Below, in pieces: positions 48,905 to 61,702 of a DNA stretch of 64,000 nucleotides; position 1 is the first letter of the stretch; each line of letters opens with the position of its first letter. Source of the stretch: Dipteris shenzhenensis. Taxonomy: Eukaryota > Polypodiophyta > Polypodiopsida > Gleicheniales. A program made the position numbers and the translations under genes. The stretch lies in assembly GCA_047967505.1 (NCBI GenBank), contig CM106538.1; one strand, given 5' to 3'. The notes below the pieces were generated by a model that saw nothing but the letters and a program-made list of their open reading frames with translations, ran no database searches and had not been told where the DNA came from.

Positions 48905-49545
48905 AGTTGATCAAGGATTGTGTCATGTTCATGCAAAGTGTTGCTCCTTTATGCCACATAGCAAAGTTAGTTACGAGCAAGGAATCGAAATGCGAAGGGA
49001 AAGAGGCATGTAATTGCAATGACCATTTGACAAAAATGAAGACGAAGAGGACCAGAATTCCAACATGCCAAGAAATGCGAGCCCAACAATTTCCCATCAA
49101 GGCATGGAGCTCGATGACAGTGCGACCTTCCTCGAGCAAGAGCGAGTCTTTCTTGAGATTAGGCTTAAGGTGGTTTGTCCATTGTTGCAGGCAACAGCTC
49201 TTGCCATCGTGGAGCAAGAGACGTCGTGCATAAGCTATTTCATTTGCAATCGATGTCTGGTGGTGGTGGCAGTGGTGGTGGTGAATAATGGAGATATTCC
49301 TTATTTTAGAGTTTAAGGTGTCGATCAAGGGTTGTGCCATATGTCGTGCAAAGGGTTGCTCCTTTGTGCCACATGGCAAAGTTAGTTACGAGCAAAGAAT
49401 CAAAAGATAAAGGGAAAAAGGCATGTGATTGCAATGATGATTCGATGAAAACCAAGGCAGAGAGAGGACGAGAATTCCTACATGCGAGGCAATGCGAGCC
49501 CAGCGATTTCCCATCAGGGCATGGAGCTTAATGACAGTGTGCTCT
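48905..49545. repeat. Direct duplication, period about 417 bp
   Basis: The block with GATCAAGGATTGTG, TGCAAAGTGTTGCTCCTTTA, AGCAAAGTTAGTTACGAGCA and TTTCCCATCAAGGCATGGAG (48905-49130) recurs from about 49320 to 49545 with substitutions. The interval between copies (49130-49320) is unique. No protein family is recognised in any frame. Confidence 0.8.
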
Positions 49546-51811
49546 TCCTCTCCTAATCCAGCAATTTTGGTTCGGGTTACGCATGGCTCCTCCTATGCTT
49601 GGTACTAAACCTCCTCTTTTTTCTGTCCATTTTGGTGTCCATCTATTGTTAAACGAGTGCCCTTTTTGCTGTTTCAACAAAAATTTCCATTCTAGGTTGG
49701 CAAAATTACAAATGAATGCTTTACATCTAGAGAAAGACAAAAAGAGAGGGAGAGTGTTTTGAATCGAGAATACAACTCTGTCTGCATTTTGATGTACGAG
49801 CTTGCCTCCATGGTGAGCAATAGCATGGCGGTCCAAGCAATGTCTTTGGAGATCAAAGTCTCTAAATTAGCTGGACACCCTTCAAAGTTTCACAATCTTG
49901 CTCCAAGGTTGGAGGGATGATGATGCCCCTTCTCGAGCTTTGCTTTTGTCGGCCAACTATTACAACACCTTACTGAGCTTACTTTGTTTTTTTATTTATG
50001 GACTTTGTAGAGTCCCCATGAAGCTCCAAAATAAGCAACCAGGTCATCAATACTTTCTCCATATTTGCTGAAACATCGTGGCATCTAAAACCATGTAAAT
50101 TTTTGAGATTTCATACATTGCTTCTGCATATACTTTTTAGAGTAGCAAAAGGTTGTGTGAAGACACATATAATGCATTCATTGAAAGACCATAATCAATG
50201 ATTTTAATTCATCAAAAGCATTTGAGTGTTGAATATGCGTATCTTAGTTTTTAACATATTGAATAAGGCAAGCATCAAGCATTAGAGCATCAGAAGGCCG
50301 GTAATGAATGATTTCAAAATTTCACATCTTTCAGGGACATACCCCAGGAGGCAAATTTTCCAATCAACACTTCATACTTGCCTTACAATAATCAGGCGAG
50401 ACAGTAATCCACACATTTTAATAAACAAACTGCACTCTCTTTAGGGGAGGGTTCTGGATGGTTCAAACAAATTGGTCATCCTAGGCAAGCTATCTTAGGC
50501 CACCTCATTACACTGAGGCAAACCAAGTTGCTCACCAATGGTTGACCAAGTAGCTAAAGAAATTTTCTCTAGGTAATAAATCACCTTCTCTTCAAAGATG
50601 CAACCATGAAGCCAAAGCGACCCCTCATCCTAACGGCGGGGATGACCACTTCTTCAAGGTTAATCAACCGCCATGTTTATCAACCTCCACATACCCTTAA
50701 GAAGGAAAAATCAAAACTATCCTACAACGACAAGAATCTAAACTTACAACAATATCATTTTTTTTCCACAAAGAGATAAGAAAATGGGGTCCACCTCCCC
50801 CAATAGGGTCATCACCCTTGGGCACTCCGACCATTTCTATCTCATCAACATCTAAGCTACTAGCTTAACGTTTGATGTGTGCTCTCTCTAAAGATCACCA
50901 TGATTAGAATCAATAATGATAGGCCCATTACTATCAATGGATGCATGGAGCTCCGTTGATTCTTGGTTTATTGGTTGCATCATTGTTTGTCAACAAGTTT
51001 TTAAGGATGAACCTAATGATCTATACACCCTGTTTGATTGCTGGTCCTAGGTAACCTATACATAACTTTCCAATTGATAGAAGTTCCAAGTAGTTTGTCA
51101 TTTGTTGTTGGCATATTGCTAATAGATTTGTACATCGAAGGTCTAACAACCATCCTTGAGAAGGCAACTAGGCTCAAGTGATGATGTGCATATCGTCTCC
51201 TATTGTTTAGTTATTTAATCTAGAAATCACATGTCTAATGTTGGATATTCATGTGCAAATCACTCCATGTTGCTTTCCAATAAAATGCCCACTCATTGTC
51301 ACAAGTTTTTGTGAGTAGCTAAGCCTCACCTTTAGGTGCTTGGGTATGTTCTACTTTTTAGGTAAAATATGTGACATCTATCTAATTGGGGACCACTCAC
51401 TACTTCCTTATTTGTGAGTTTCCAGGTGGTACTTAGATGGTAGTGCCACATGCCCAATGGGATTGAGTATCATCAAGGGTCTTGCCACGTTTCCTTCATG
51501 TAGCCTATTTACTCTAGCTACCACATGGCCAAAAACTGCTCCATCAAATTGCCTCTACAAAAGAAGATGCCTCTTACTTTCACGCCACCAACCACACATT
51601 CCAAGACTCACAAAACAAACTCTTATCCATTAGATTAAATTCCAATCATCCAAGCATCCTCTATTGCTTCGTCCTCACCCTCTGTCGCGTCGTCATCTAG
51701 ATCGCCTTTTGATGATGCTAAGAGCATCCTCACTAACCACTCACGTTTCAAACAGCTATCCAAAAAAGTAAGGAGAAAAATATCCAGAGAATTAGAGCTT
51801 GAGATCCCATT
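49546..51811. other. Intergenic region left of element D
   Basis: I see no gene here. The sequence is mixed AT-rich with scattered short frames and ends at the target site GCATT (51812-51816) of element D. Confidence 0.5.
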
Positions 51812-51816
51812 GCATT
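51812..51816. other. Target-site duplication, left, of element D
   Basis: GCATT directly precedes the LTR start TGTGAAG at 51817 and is repeated exactly after the other LTR at 57375-57379. Confidence 0.95.
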
Positions 51817-52168
51817 TGTGAAGATAGTGGGAGAGAAGGAAGGAGTCTCACTTGTGGCTTTCTCACATACACAATGGGGGAATACACACAAAGGTGGAGG
51901 CTGAAAATAGTTTTTCTCTTCTTAGTTGTGAAAGCCAAAAGAACTCTAGTACAAAGAAATAGGAGAACCCTATATGTGGGTCTCAAACCAAACTCAGCTA
52001 ACTAAGATGGCATACTAACTGAGCCACGAACTAGAGTACATAAGGATAGCTGTCATCCAGCTTTTATTCATGGGCAGTGTACCAACCGCATTTGCAGCTA
52101 ACAAGTTAGTGACATAAATGCACAACAATCACCCTGGCATATCACGAGTGGAGCTCGATATCTCAACA
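51817..52168 (-). repeat. 3' LTR of copia element D
   Basis: This LTR is 352 bp. On the plus strand it runs from TGTGAAGATAG to ATATCTCAACA; in element orientation it starts TGTTGAGATATC and ends TCTTCACA. It aligns without gaps to 57023-57374, with about 24 base differences by eye (roughly 7 percent), mostly transitions. An internal part of this LTR family is found inside the RT of element A at 10794-10873. Confidence 0.95.
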
Positions 52169-55100
52169 CTCCCCCTCGAGCCCAATCCCAATTCCTGCAC
52201 ACCAAGCAGGTCTCTGAACTTGTGCAGCTTCTTTGCACCCAATGCCTTCGTGAATATGTCAGCTACCTGATCCACTATGCTGACATAAACTAGATCAATA
52301 AGACCTAGTAAAACCTTCTCCCGCACATTGTGATAATGCACCTCAATGTGCTTTGTTCTAGCATGATAGGCTGGGTTATTTGCCAATTGTATACTGCTCA
52401 TGTTCTCACAATAAATGACAACTGGCCCATCTGTAGACTGATGCATATCATAAAGTAGCTTATGCAACCAAGCTACCTCACATGTAGCCATCGTTGCACC
52501 CCTGTACTCAGCCTCTATGCTTGACAAGGCAACTGTAGGCTATTTCTTGCTGCTCCAAGTGATTGCAGCACTCCCAAAAGAGAACACATATCCACTGGTA
52601 GGTCGTCTATCAGAAATACTACCAGCCCAATCAGCATCAGTGTATCCATGCAACTGTATCTGAACCCCAGCCTCATAAAATAGTCCATACTGCAATGTGG
52701 ACTTCACATACCTGAGTATGCATCTAGCCACATCCAAATGCAGTTTCCTTGGAGCCTGCATAAACTAACTTACCAATCCAACAGCATAGCTCAAATCTGG
52801 CCTGGTAATAGTCATATAAATCAAACTTCCTACTATGCGTTTGTACATAGTAGGGTCTTCTAAAAGCTCACTTGCATCTGCGCTCAGCTTCACATTCTGC
52901 TCCAAAGGAGCTAAAATAGGCTTACAGCCTGTCATCCCATATTTGGACAGCATGTCCAATCCATACTGCCTCTGCAAGAGTTGTATCCCACTTGGTGATC
53001 TAATCACCTTAATGCCCAAGAAATAATGCAGCTCTCCCAAATCCTTCATCTCAAACTTCTCCTTCAATAGCATTTTCACATGAAGGATATCTTCATCACT
53101 ATCACCTGTGATGATCAAATCATCAACATAAATAACAAGCAGCATAATACCTTTCTCTGTTTTTCTCACATAAAGTGAGAAATCTGCCTTGGAAACTTGA
53201 AAGCCAATAGTGACAAAATACTGTCCTATCTTGTGAGACCATGCTTTAGGTGATTGCTTCAAGCCATACAAGGCTTTCTTCGACCTGCAAACAAACTTAG
53301 GATGAACAGCATGAACATAACCTGGTGGTTGCTCCATAAAGACCTCCTTGCAAATCACCATGCAAGAAGGCATTCTTTACATCCATCTGATGTAAAGACC
53401 ATCCCTTTGATGCAGCCATAGCAATGACTACTCTTACAGTTGCCATCCTTGCAACCAGACTGAATGTTTCTTCATAAGCAATGCCATATGTCTGTGCATA
53501 CCCCTTGACAACTAATCTTGCCTTGTATCTGTTCACAGAACCATCTGCATTGTGCTTCACCTTATAAACCCACTTACAGCCAATTGCATTCTTGTCTTTA
53601 GGTAAAGGCACCAATTCCCATGTAGTATTTGCTTCCAAGGCATCCATTTCTTTATCCATGGCTTTCTCCCATTTTTCTTTTCCCATGGCTTGCTCAAAAG
53701 AAGTGGATTCTGGTTCCTGTATCACTTTGACCATATAGGCATAGTGAATGGCTATAAATCCATCATATTTCAGCCTATCCATATGATATCTAGCTCTGGT
53801 AGACCTATGCAAAATAGCTCTCAAAACATCCCTGGTCTTCCTTACTCCAGGTGTAACAACAGAAGGAATACCCAACTCATCATCAATGCTCTGTTCTAAG
53901 CCATTGGATTCACCATCCACATAAGAGTGACATGTATTCACATCAAACATGGGTTGATCTACCTTCTCTTTTCCTTTTTGTGATACCTGTGTACCACTAT
54001 TTGCATTGCTTTGAGGAGATTCTCCTGATCTCAATCTGCCTATCCATGGTGAAATATGTGAACCACTGCTAGAGGACACTACAGGTCCACTAATATTTTG
54101 GGATTGCTACTGTGAATTCTGTGCAGCATTACCATTTTGTGCATCTACATCAATCATCACATTTACTGGTTTATACCAGCTGCTCATCTCATAAAAAACA
54201 ACATCTCTGCTCACTGTAAACTTACGAGTAGAAGGGTTATAGCATCTATACCCTTTCTGCTATAGAGAATAACCAATAAAGATGCACTTCTCAGCTTTTG
54301 GATCCAACTTGGACCTCAACTCATCTGGCACATGAACATAGGCAATGCAACCAAAAATTTTCCAATGAGAAATATCCGGTTTCCTACTAGTATACATCTC
54401 CTCTAGCGTCATGCCATGTGTTGCTACAGTGGGAGTCCTATTCATTATGTAAACTGCTATAGCAACTGCTTCAGCCCAATAATAATCTGGTAGGTCTTTT
54501 TCATTTAGCATCGCCCGAGATACCTCTCCAATATGCCTGTTTTTCCTTTTTGCAAGTCCATTTTGCTGTGGGGTATGACTGCATAAATATTGCTGCTTTA
54601 TGCCATGCTCCTATAGGAACCTTGCAAACTCATTTAAGAGGTACTTTCCCCCTCCATCTGACCTTAGGCATTTTATTTGTAGGCCTATTTCTTTTTCAAC
54701 CATAGCTTTAAAAGCTTTGAAATGCCCAAACACTTCACTTTTCTTTTTCATAAAATGCACCCAAACTTTTCTGCTGTAGTCATTAATAAAAGTGACAAAA
54801 TAATGATAGCCTCCAATAGATGTAGCTTTAGTAGTCCACACATCGGAGTGGATTAATTCCAATGGCTTCTTACTCTCTTGAACATGTCTAGGAAATGGTT
54901 TCCTTGCCTGTTTTCCAAATTGACAGGCTTCACATACCTTATGCATTTCTGCAACCTTGAATTTAGGCAATCTTGCAACAATATTTTAGGCCTGCATTGA
55001 TTTAAGTCATTGTACATTAACATGGCCAATGCATTTATGCCAGATATCAATATCTGCAACTACACCGGTCCCATGTGTAAACATTGCTGCACTTAATTTA

Positions 55101-56479
55101 GGCATGTCCACATCCAACGTAAACATCCTGTCCTTCTTCTTTCCTTTTGCCATCAAGCAACCATTATTTTTCATATCCTCAACAAAGCATCCATGAGGAT
55201 TAAATCTGACCTGCAAGCCTTGCTCAACCATTTGACCAACAGAAATCAGGTTCTTGGTGATATTTGGGACATGAAATACATCAGACAGGTATTTCTTTTT
55301 CCCATCCTACATAAACAAGGGAATTTTACCAATCTGCACAATAGGATGTGCAGTATGATCACTAGTCTCCACAAATCCTAGTCTTTCCATTTTCCTTACA
55401 TCCTGCATCCATTCTGTATGACTTGTCATGTGGTTTGATGCACCTGAGTCAACATACCACACATCATTACTTTCTTTTGCACTTGTCACAAAATTGGTCA
55501 TGTGCTACACCATAAACAAATGCTCATTTCTGTCATCACCTTGTCTACTAGAGGATGCATAATTGCCTTGCTGCAATTTTCCATTCATAATGTCATTCTA
55601 CTTTTTGTAGCAGCAGTCTTTAGCCATATGACCCATTTTACCACAATAGTAGCATTCAACATTGCTGTTTGCATTTTGGCCTCTCTGCCATCCACCATGA
55701 CCTCTTTGGCTCCCCCTGCCTCTAGAGTTACCACGTCCTCCTCCAAAGGACTGGTTTTCTTGAGTTTGTTACATATTCTAATTTCTACCATGGCCTCCAG
55801 ATCAGCCTCCTCTACCTCTGCCTCTACCTCTTCCAGCATTTGAATAGAAGATAGTTTCTTTTGAAGTTCCTCCTAAAGAAGATGCACCACCATTTCTCTG
55901 CTCTTCAGAAATTAGAAGAGCAAACAACTCCTCAAAATCAAGAAATTTTTCACAGACGGCAATGGATGTCCGGAACTGTGCATAATTCTTTCCTAGACCA
56001 TTCAAGGTCACAGAAACCAAATCATCATCTTCCACTGGTGACCCACTGGAAGCAAGTACATCTGCAATTTTCTTCACCTTCATGTGGTAGTCATTGATGC
56101 TCATATTTTCTCTCTGCACATTGTGCAACTCCTGCTTGAGTTGCATTTTCCTGGCTTGCATATTTGTGTTGTACATTTTTGCCAAAGTATCCCATGCCTC
56201 CTTTGGCATACTTGCATCATGAATATGCATAATCATAGAATCCAAAATACTGATACGCAGCCAGTACATAACTTTTCTGGCTCTCTCATGCCATCCTTTA
56301 AATGCTTGCATTTCGTGTTGATTGGGAACATTAGGAAGAACTGGTTCTTCTTCATTTCCTGTAATGAACTCCTAATAGCCTTTTCCCATAAGGAAATTCA
56401 TCATTCTAAACTTCCATGCTTGGAAGTTGTTCTTGTCAAGCTTTTCAGTGACAATCCATGAAAGAGAATCAGACGCCAC
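52129..56479 (-). pseudogene. Copia gag-pol of element D, inactive
   Basis: In element orientation gag should start at 56479, where GTG replaces ATG ahead of ASDSLSW. An in-frame TAG replaces a conserved Trp codon at 56372-56374. Gag is otherwise open (55802-56311), ending in an RGRGRG tract. The zinc knuckle CYYCGKMGHMAKDC (55613-55654) is intact. Protease has DSGA at about 55448. Integrase keeps the HHCC region (about 55040-54910), HSDVW and LRSDGG, but QQNGLAKRKN has Lys for the catalytic Glu. RT shows NKYKARLVVKGYAQ-type motifs, a frameshift near 53350, and YVDD at 53119-53130. RNase H has GYTDADWAG and ALSSIEAEY-like motifs; its frame continues through the polypurine tract into the 3' LTR, ending at 52129. 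About ten stops and one clear frameshift make it non-functional, though it is the best-preserved copy in the window. Confidence 0.95.
52169..52177 (-). other. Polypurine tract of element D
   Basis: GAGGGGGAG on the minus strand immediately upstream of the 3' LTR, in the normal place for priming of plus-strand DNA. Confidence 0.9.
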
Positions 56480-57010
56480 TAGAAAACACTGCAAAATATT
56501 CTGTCACTGCAAAATACACAGCTTCTGCCTCACACGGGCAAATCTGCAAAACTAACGAAAGTGGTATTTGACCACACAGTCACTTCCTAGTGATGATTTT
56601 GCATCAATAGGCAATAAGGATGATTCTGTAACTCCCAATATCTCTGTGCACAGGCATACAATGCAATTTCTGTGGTAACTTTTCACCGACTTGCAAAGTA
56701 GTGGTCGCACAGCAAAAATAGGGCCTTTTTCTGAGTGCCTGTGAAGAACTTCCACCTTCAAAATGAGCCACGAAATGGCCTCGAATCAGAAAAATAAAGT
56801 GACAACGGGCTTTGCCCTTACCCATAGCATATACTGCCCTCTCGCCACACCGCGAAGGGCATCTCAATCTGAGACAATGCACTCTTGCACTTTTGGTTGT
56901 GCTACCTGCAAAGATTTGCTCCCAAACTCGAAAAAGGAAAGCAACACTAGTCCTCTTACCAGGACACCGCAAACTTGGTTTGCTTTCTTGAGCTCCTTAC
57001 CACGAACCGG

Positions 57011-57022
57011 GCTCTGATACCA
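57011..57022 (-). other. Primer-binding site of element D
   Basis: The plus strand is GCTCTGATACCA; the minus strand is therefore a perfect TGGTATCAGAGC, complementary to initiator-methionine tRNA, abutting the 5' LTR. Confidence 0.95.
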
Positions 57023-57374
57023 TGTGAAGATAGTGGGAGAGAAGGAAGGAGTCTCACTTACGGCTTTCTCACATACATAATGGGGGAATACACACAAAGG
57101 TGGAGGCTGAAAACAGTTTTTCTCTTCTTAGTTGTGAAAGCCAAAAGAACTCTAGTACAAAGAAATAAGAGAACCCTATATGTGGGTCTCAAACCAAACT
57201 CAGCTTACTAAGGTGGCATACTAAGTGAGCCACAAATTAGAGTACATAAGGATAGCTATCGTCCAGCTATTATTCATGGGCGGTGTACCAACTACATCTG
57301 CAGCTAACAAGTCGGTGACATAGATGCATAACGGTCACCCTGGCATATTACGAGTGGAGCTCGATATCTCAACA
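57023..57374 (-). repeat. 5' LTR of copia element D
   Basis: This LTR is 352 bp and is the same unit as 51817-52168, with the same TG...CA ends. It is flanked outside by GCATT. The complete element is 51817-57374, 5558 bp. Confidence 0.95.
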
Positions 57375-57379
57375 GCATT
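57375..57379. other. Target-site duplication, right, of element D
   Basis: GCATT follows the LTR end TCTCAACA and matches 51812-51816 exactly, which is proof of insertion as a single 5.56-kb unit. Confidence 0.95.
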
Positions 57380-58000
57380 AGATCCAGCGATATCAAAAAA
57401 ACCACCTTAATGCGATCGGCGCTTAATAGACATTTACAAGCAATGATTTACAACACAGACATAAGGTGAGGCAATCCAAGTGGGGTAAAAGGCTACAACA
57501 TATGTTTAATATAGCTAATCATACATTTACAAGTAGCGATTTGCAACATCGACATACGATGAGGCCATCCAGGTAGGGTAAAAGGCCATAATATTTGTTT
57601 AACGCAATGGCTGGATATCGTCATCACAATGCCTAAAATTTCAAAATCTCCAAATGAATTGGGGCTAGAAGGTACTATGGCTACTAGCTATAGAGAGGTG
57701 ATCCATATCAAAAGGGAATGAACTGAGGTGAGGAGAAAGATGAGGTAGGAGGATGGAGGAAAGGCCAATGTAGGAACTGCAATGAGTGCAAAGGCATTCA
57801 GAGATTTTCTTGGTAACTATATGATGGCTGCCGTGTAACTTCTGTTTACCAATCTCATCATGACCATTTACTTGTTACAAGCATGATTAATATATTAGAT
57901 ATGTTGCATTACAAATCTATTCACTTAGATGTTTGGCAAAAGGATCAATATTATGAGTCCATGTTTGGTGCAAGGATGTGCCTGAGAGGATATCAGCCAA
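57380..58000. other. Gene-free region right of element D
   Basis: No gene is seen. ACATTTACAAGCAATGATTTACAACA-like sequence near 57430 recurs near 57525, with TGAGGC(A/C)ATCCA and GGGTAAAAGGC, forming a tandem duplication of about 95 bp. Confidence 0.5.
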
Positions 58001-61000
58001 TGAATTACCTAGGAAATAGATATTCATACCAACCAAACTGACCACTATAGAAGATTGCACTGGAAACTTTTGTTTCCTTTTAGTAAAAAGCTCACCAAAA
58101 CTATCAATATTTATAGGACGTTGATGCCAGCCATGGATATTGATGATTGTTTAAACTCGCTTTGACGTTGTCACAAATCTAAAGCAATACAACTTTCTAA
58201 ATCCGATGTGTGATGCATCTACTCGCAAATAAAATTGTTTGCTAGAGGTTGAGAAAGTTAGTTGTCGGAACTTGAAATTGGAGGAACATGTTAAATAGCT
58301 CAACTTGAAAACTCAAATTTTGAAGAGCAATCACATTGAATTAGTAGGTGATGCTCATCCCACACATTGAAGGAGAATAGGGACCTCAAGGAGTGACTGA
58401 GTTGCAAGATTTGCAGAACTAGTAACGTCTACATTCACCTCCTTCCCTACAAACACCTATGTCTCTACAAAGAGTGCAATGCCAACTATTTTTCTCTAAA
58501 CCCCTCTTAATTAGCTATTTCCCTTGCCCTTTCCCTTTGTACCTCCCAATGCCTGCCTTAATTTTTGTCATTCATCTAGAAATGAAATGGATGCGCTTAT
58601 GTTTCTCCCCTTTGCCCTAAACATATGGAACCATCCTTGCTTGAAATCAAAATGTAGACTCTACCTTGAAATCTTACACCCGAGAATTGGCAACTAACAA
58701 GGGATCAATCGTGATAGTAAATTTGCACTTGAAGTTCAGAGTGAGTGTAAATCAGAAGTTAAAGTTCCAACGAATTCTATCTAAGGTCATTTAACCCTTC
58801 AAAGATGTGGCACCTTCCTTCATGGTGGCATCACTCTATATCTTACTCCCCAATTGGCATCGTGTTGTGCCATTGTGAGTTTTCTTCTAGGTTCTAGCTA
58901 ATCCTCTAAGCTCCATGTGGAGTTTACTTTGAAAGGTGGTTGCATGCTTATTGTGTCTCTAACTGGTGCCTCATTTTGACTCTCTTACTTCATGCTAAAG
59001 CTTGTCATCTCTGAGGCTGGGAGCTTTTTTCTGTGATGTTTTGTTATGGCTAGACTTACAAGTTGCTACAGGATTGGTTTAGGCTCTTTGCCTCATCCAT
59101 CAAATTTTGTCCATGATCATGGCTGTAAGCCGCTTTCTTTTCATTTGGATTAGCCTTCTATAGGCTCGAGGTGCTCTTCCTCATATCTTGGATATCCTAG
59201 CTTGTTAATCACCCTGTTAAAGGCATTGATGCTAGATCAAATCTTGCAACCTTTTCTCTCATAACATGGATGTTGCATTAGTCATCCACCTTTGTAGCCT
59301 TACTCGGTTCCCATTCAGATGTCCTCTTCTCGACTCACTTGCTCATGGGTTTTGGTTCGTCTGGTCATTTCATTCGTGATCAAACCGGCCTTCCTTTCTT
59401 CATGCTACTTATTGGAGCATTCTTTCTATTGAGGAGTCTTCTCATCCGGGCTGGTGGTTCTTGTTCAAATAGTGGCTTCATGTCTGGACCTAGTGCCTTC
59501 CTTGAACCTGCATATGGAGTGTTGTCGACACAATAAGGCTTTCACCAAGCCATTATCATCTTGCCTCTTTGCTTCCTTTGTGCCTCTTCACACCCTAATC
59601 CTTTCTAGTGGGTGGTAGGGTCATGCATTACCTTCTAGGTGATAGCACATTTTAGCATGGAGTCTCTGGAGCAAAGTGGTTGGTGTTGCCACTATGAGCA
59701 TCTTAGTGACAGATGGCATTGTATTCTTATTCAGTGCTTCTTCCTTTGGTAGATCTAAGCATGAGTGCTTGCTTGTATCATCTTGGTTGGACTTGTTGTT
59801 GCCTGGCTCCTTAATGTTTCATAATGTTTGCTATGGTAAATGGCTTGGTTCTCAGCTTGTGGCGGGGTGGGCACGTCATGAACATCTTTCTCATAATCTT
59901 GACATCTCCAGTTTTGAGAGGTGAGTGTGCTTTAGTTTTTCAGTTTTTCACCTTGCTAAGCGATAGATTTTTCAGCTATGGAGTGGGTTACAAGTGTGTA
60001 TGTGTGCATGGGTTGAGGTAGGCTCCATGTGAGTGGCTATATAAGATCTTGTTAGAATTATATTGTTTATAGCTTTACATTGAGAAATTAACGTTCTCAT
60101 TTGATCGAGCTTAGTGCATCTAGCTTTTTGTTCTATGTTCTTTAAAATGAGTTCGTCCCTTGTTTGGGTTTAGACATATGTTTCTTTTGAGTCCTTTTCT
60201 TTTAGAATACTCCTTTATTTTTTTGAGTTTTTGACTCATTAGATTTTCATACATCGATATCTATATCTATATCTATCTATCTATCTATCTATCTATCGAT
60301 ATATATATATAAATAATTTGGTTTTCTCTTTTATAGATATGAATTACCTAGGAAATAGATATTCATACCAACCAAACTGACCACTATAGCAGATTGGCCG
60401 AAGACTATTGTTTCCTTTTAGTAAAGATCTCGAAGACTAGCACACAAAATCTATCAATATTTATAGGACGTTGACACCAGCCATGGATATTGATGATTGT
60501 TTAAACTCGCTTTGACGTTGTTACAAATCTAAAGAGATACAGCCTTCCCAGTCCGATGTGTGATGCATCTCTTCACAAATAAAAATGTTTGCTAGAGGTT
60601 GAGAAAGTTAGCCATCGAAACTTGAAATTGGAGGAACATGTTAGATAGCTCATCTTAGAAACTCAAATCTTGCAGAGCAATCACAACGAATTGGGTGATG
60701 CTCATCCCACACATTGAAGGAGAATAGGGACCTTAAGGAGCAACCGAGTTGTAAGATTTACAGAACTAACAATGTCTGCATTCACCTCCTTCAGTGGTGA
60801 TGACAGATGGCATTGTATTTTGACTCACTGCTTCTTCCTTTGGTGGATTTGAGCACGAGTGCTTGCTTGTATCATCTTGGTTGGACTTGTTGTTGTTTGG
60901 CTCTTCAATGTTTCAGAATGTTTGCTATGATAGATGGCTTGGTTCTCAGCTGGTGGTGGGGTGGGCATATCGTGAACATCTTTCTCATAATCTTGACATC

Positions 61001-61399
61001 TCCACTTTTGACAAGTGAGTGTACTTTAGTTTTTTAGTTTGCCGCCTTGCTCTAATAAGCGATACATTTTTCAGCTATGGAGTGGGTTACAAGTGTGTAT
61101 GTGTGCATGGGTTTGAGGTAGGCTCTGTATGAGTGGCTATATAAGATCTCATTGGAATTACATAGTTTATAGCTTTACATTGAGAAATTTATGTTCTCAT
61201 TTGATCGAGCTTAGTGCACATAGCTTTCTATTCTATGTTCCTTGTTTAGGTTTAGATATATGTTTCTTTTGAGTCCTTTTCTTTTAGAATACTCCTTAAT
61301 TTTTTTGATTTCTTGACTCATTAGCTTTTCATACATCTATATCTATATCTATATCCATCTATCTATATATATAATTTGGTTTTCTCTTTTATAGATATG
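58001..61399. repeat. Large tandem duplication X-M-Y / X-Y
   Basis: Block X at 58001-58445 recurs at 60340-60792. Block Y at 59707-60341 recurs at 60801-61399. The first copy contains 1.26 kb (M, 58446-59706) between X and Y that the second lacks. The copies join at TTATAGATATG, so the whole is a tandem duplication of about 2.34 kb with later loss of M from the second copy. Open frames in Y (59676-59924, 60807-61037) are partly conserved but have no recognisable motif and differ by frameshifts. Confidence 0.85.
60244..60312. repeat. (ATCT)n / (TA)n microsatellite
   Basis: ATATCTATATCTATATCTAT leads into about seven ATCT units, followed by TA repeats. The counterpart at about 61330-61372 is shorter, so this microsatellite differs in length between the two duplicated copies. 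Confidence 0.9.
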
Positions 61400-61465
61400 T
61401 ATCTAAAGATTTGTTTATAGATAGTTCCTTTTATCTTTTTTTCTTATTGAAATATCTAAAACTAT

Positions 61466-61518
61466 ATATAGATATACATACATACATACATACATATGTA
61501 TGTATATATGTATGTATA
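61466..61518. repeat. ATAC/GTAT self-complementary microsatellite
   Basis: (ATAC)n is followed directly by (GTAT)n, making an inverted repeat of about 40-50 bp that can fold on itself. Confidence 0.8.
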
Positions 61519-61663
61519 TAGTTTTGTGTATTTTTCCTTCTTTCATAAGATGGCACTTTGGCAGAGGTGTGTATGTTTGTGTTACTCTTATATATATACA
61601 AATGTAGAGACTTGTTTATAGGTAGTTCTCCTTTATCTTAAGGTGCTTATACATAGATATAAA

Positions 61664-61666
<3 letters not shown>

Positions 61667-61700
<34 letters not shown>
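61667..61700. repeat. (TG)n microsatellite
   Basis: About 16 uninterrupted TG units. Confidence 0.95.

Positions 61701-61702
<2 letters not shown>

Noticed and set aside
48793-49379. Frames of 146 and 166 codons on opposite strands
   Set aside because: They fall in a duplicated non-coding block, are not conserved in frame between its two copies, and have no recognisable motif.
14494-57022. GCTCTGATACCA strings as parts of tRNA genes
   Set aside because: They are 12-bp primer-binding sites adjoining LTR ends; no cloverleaf surrounds them.
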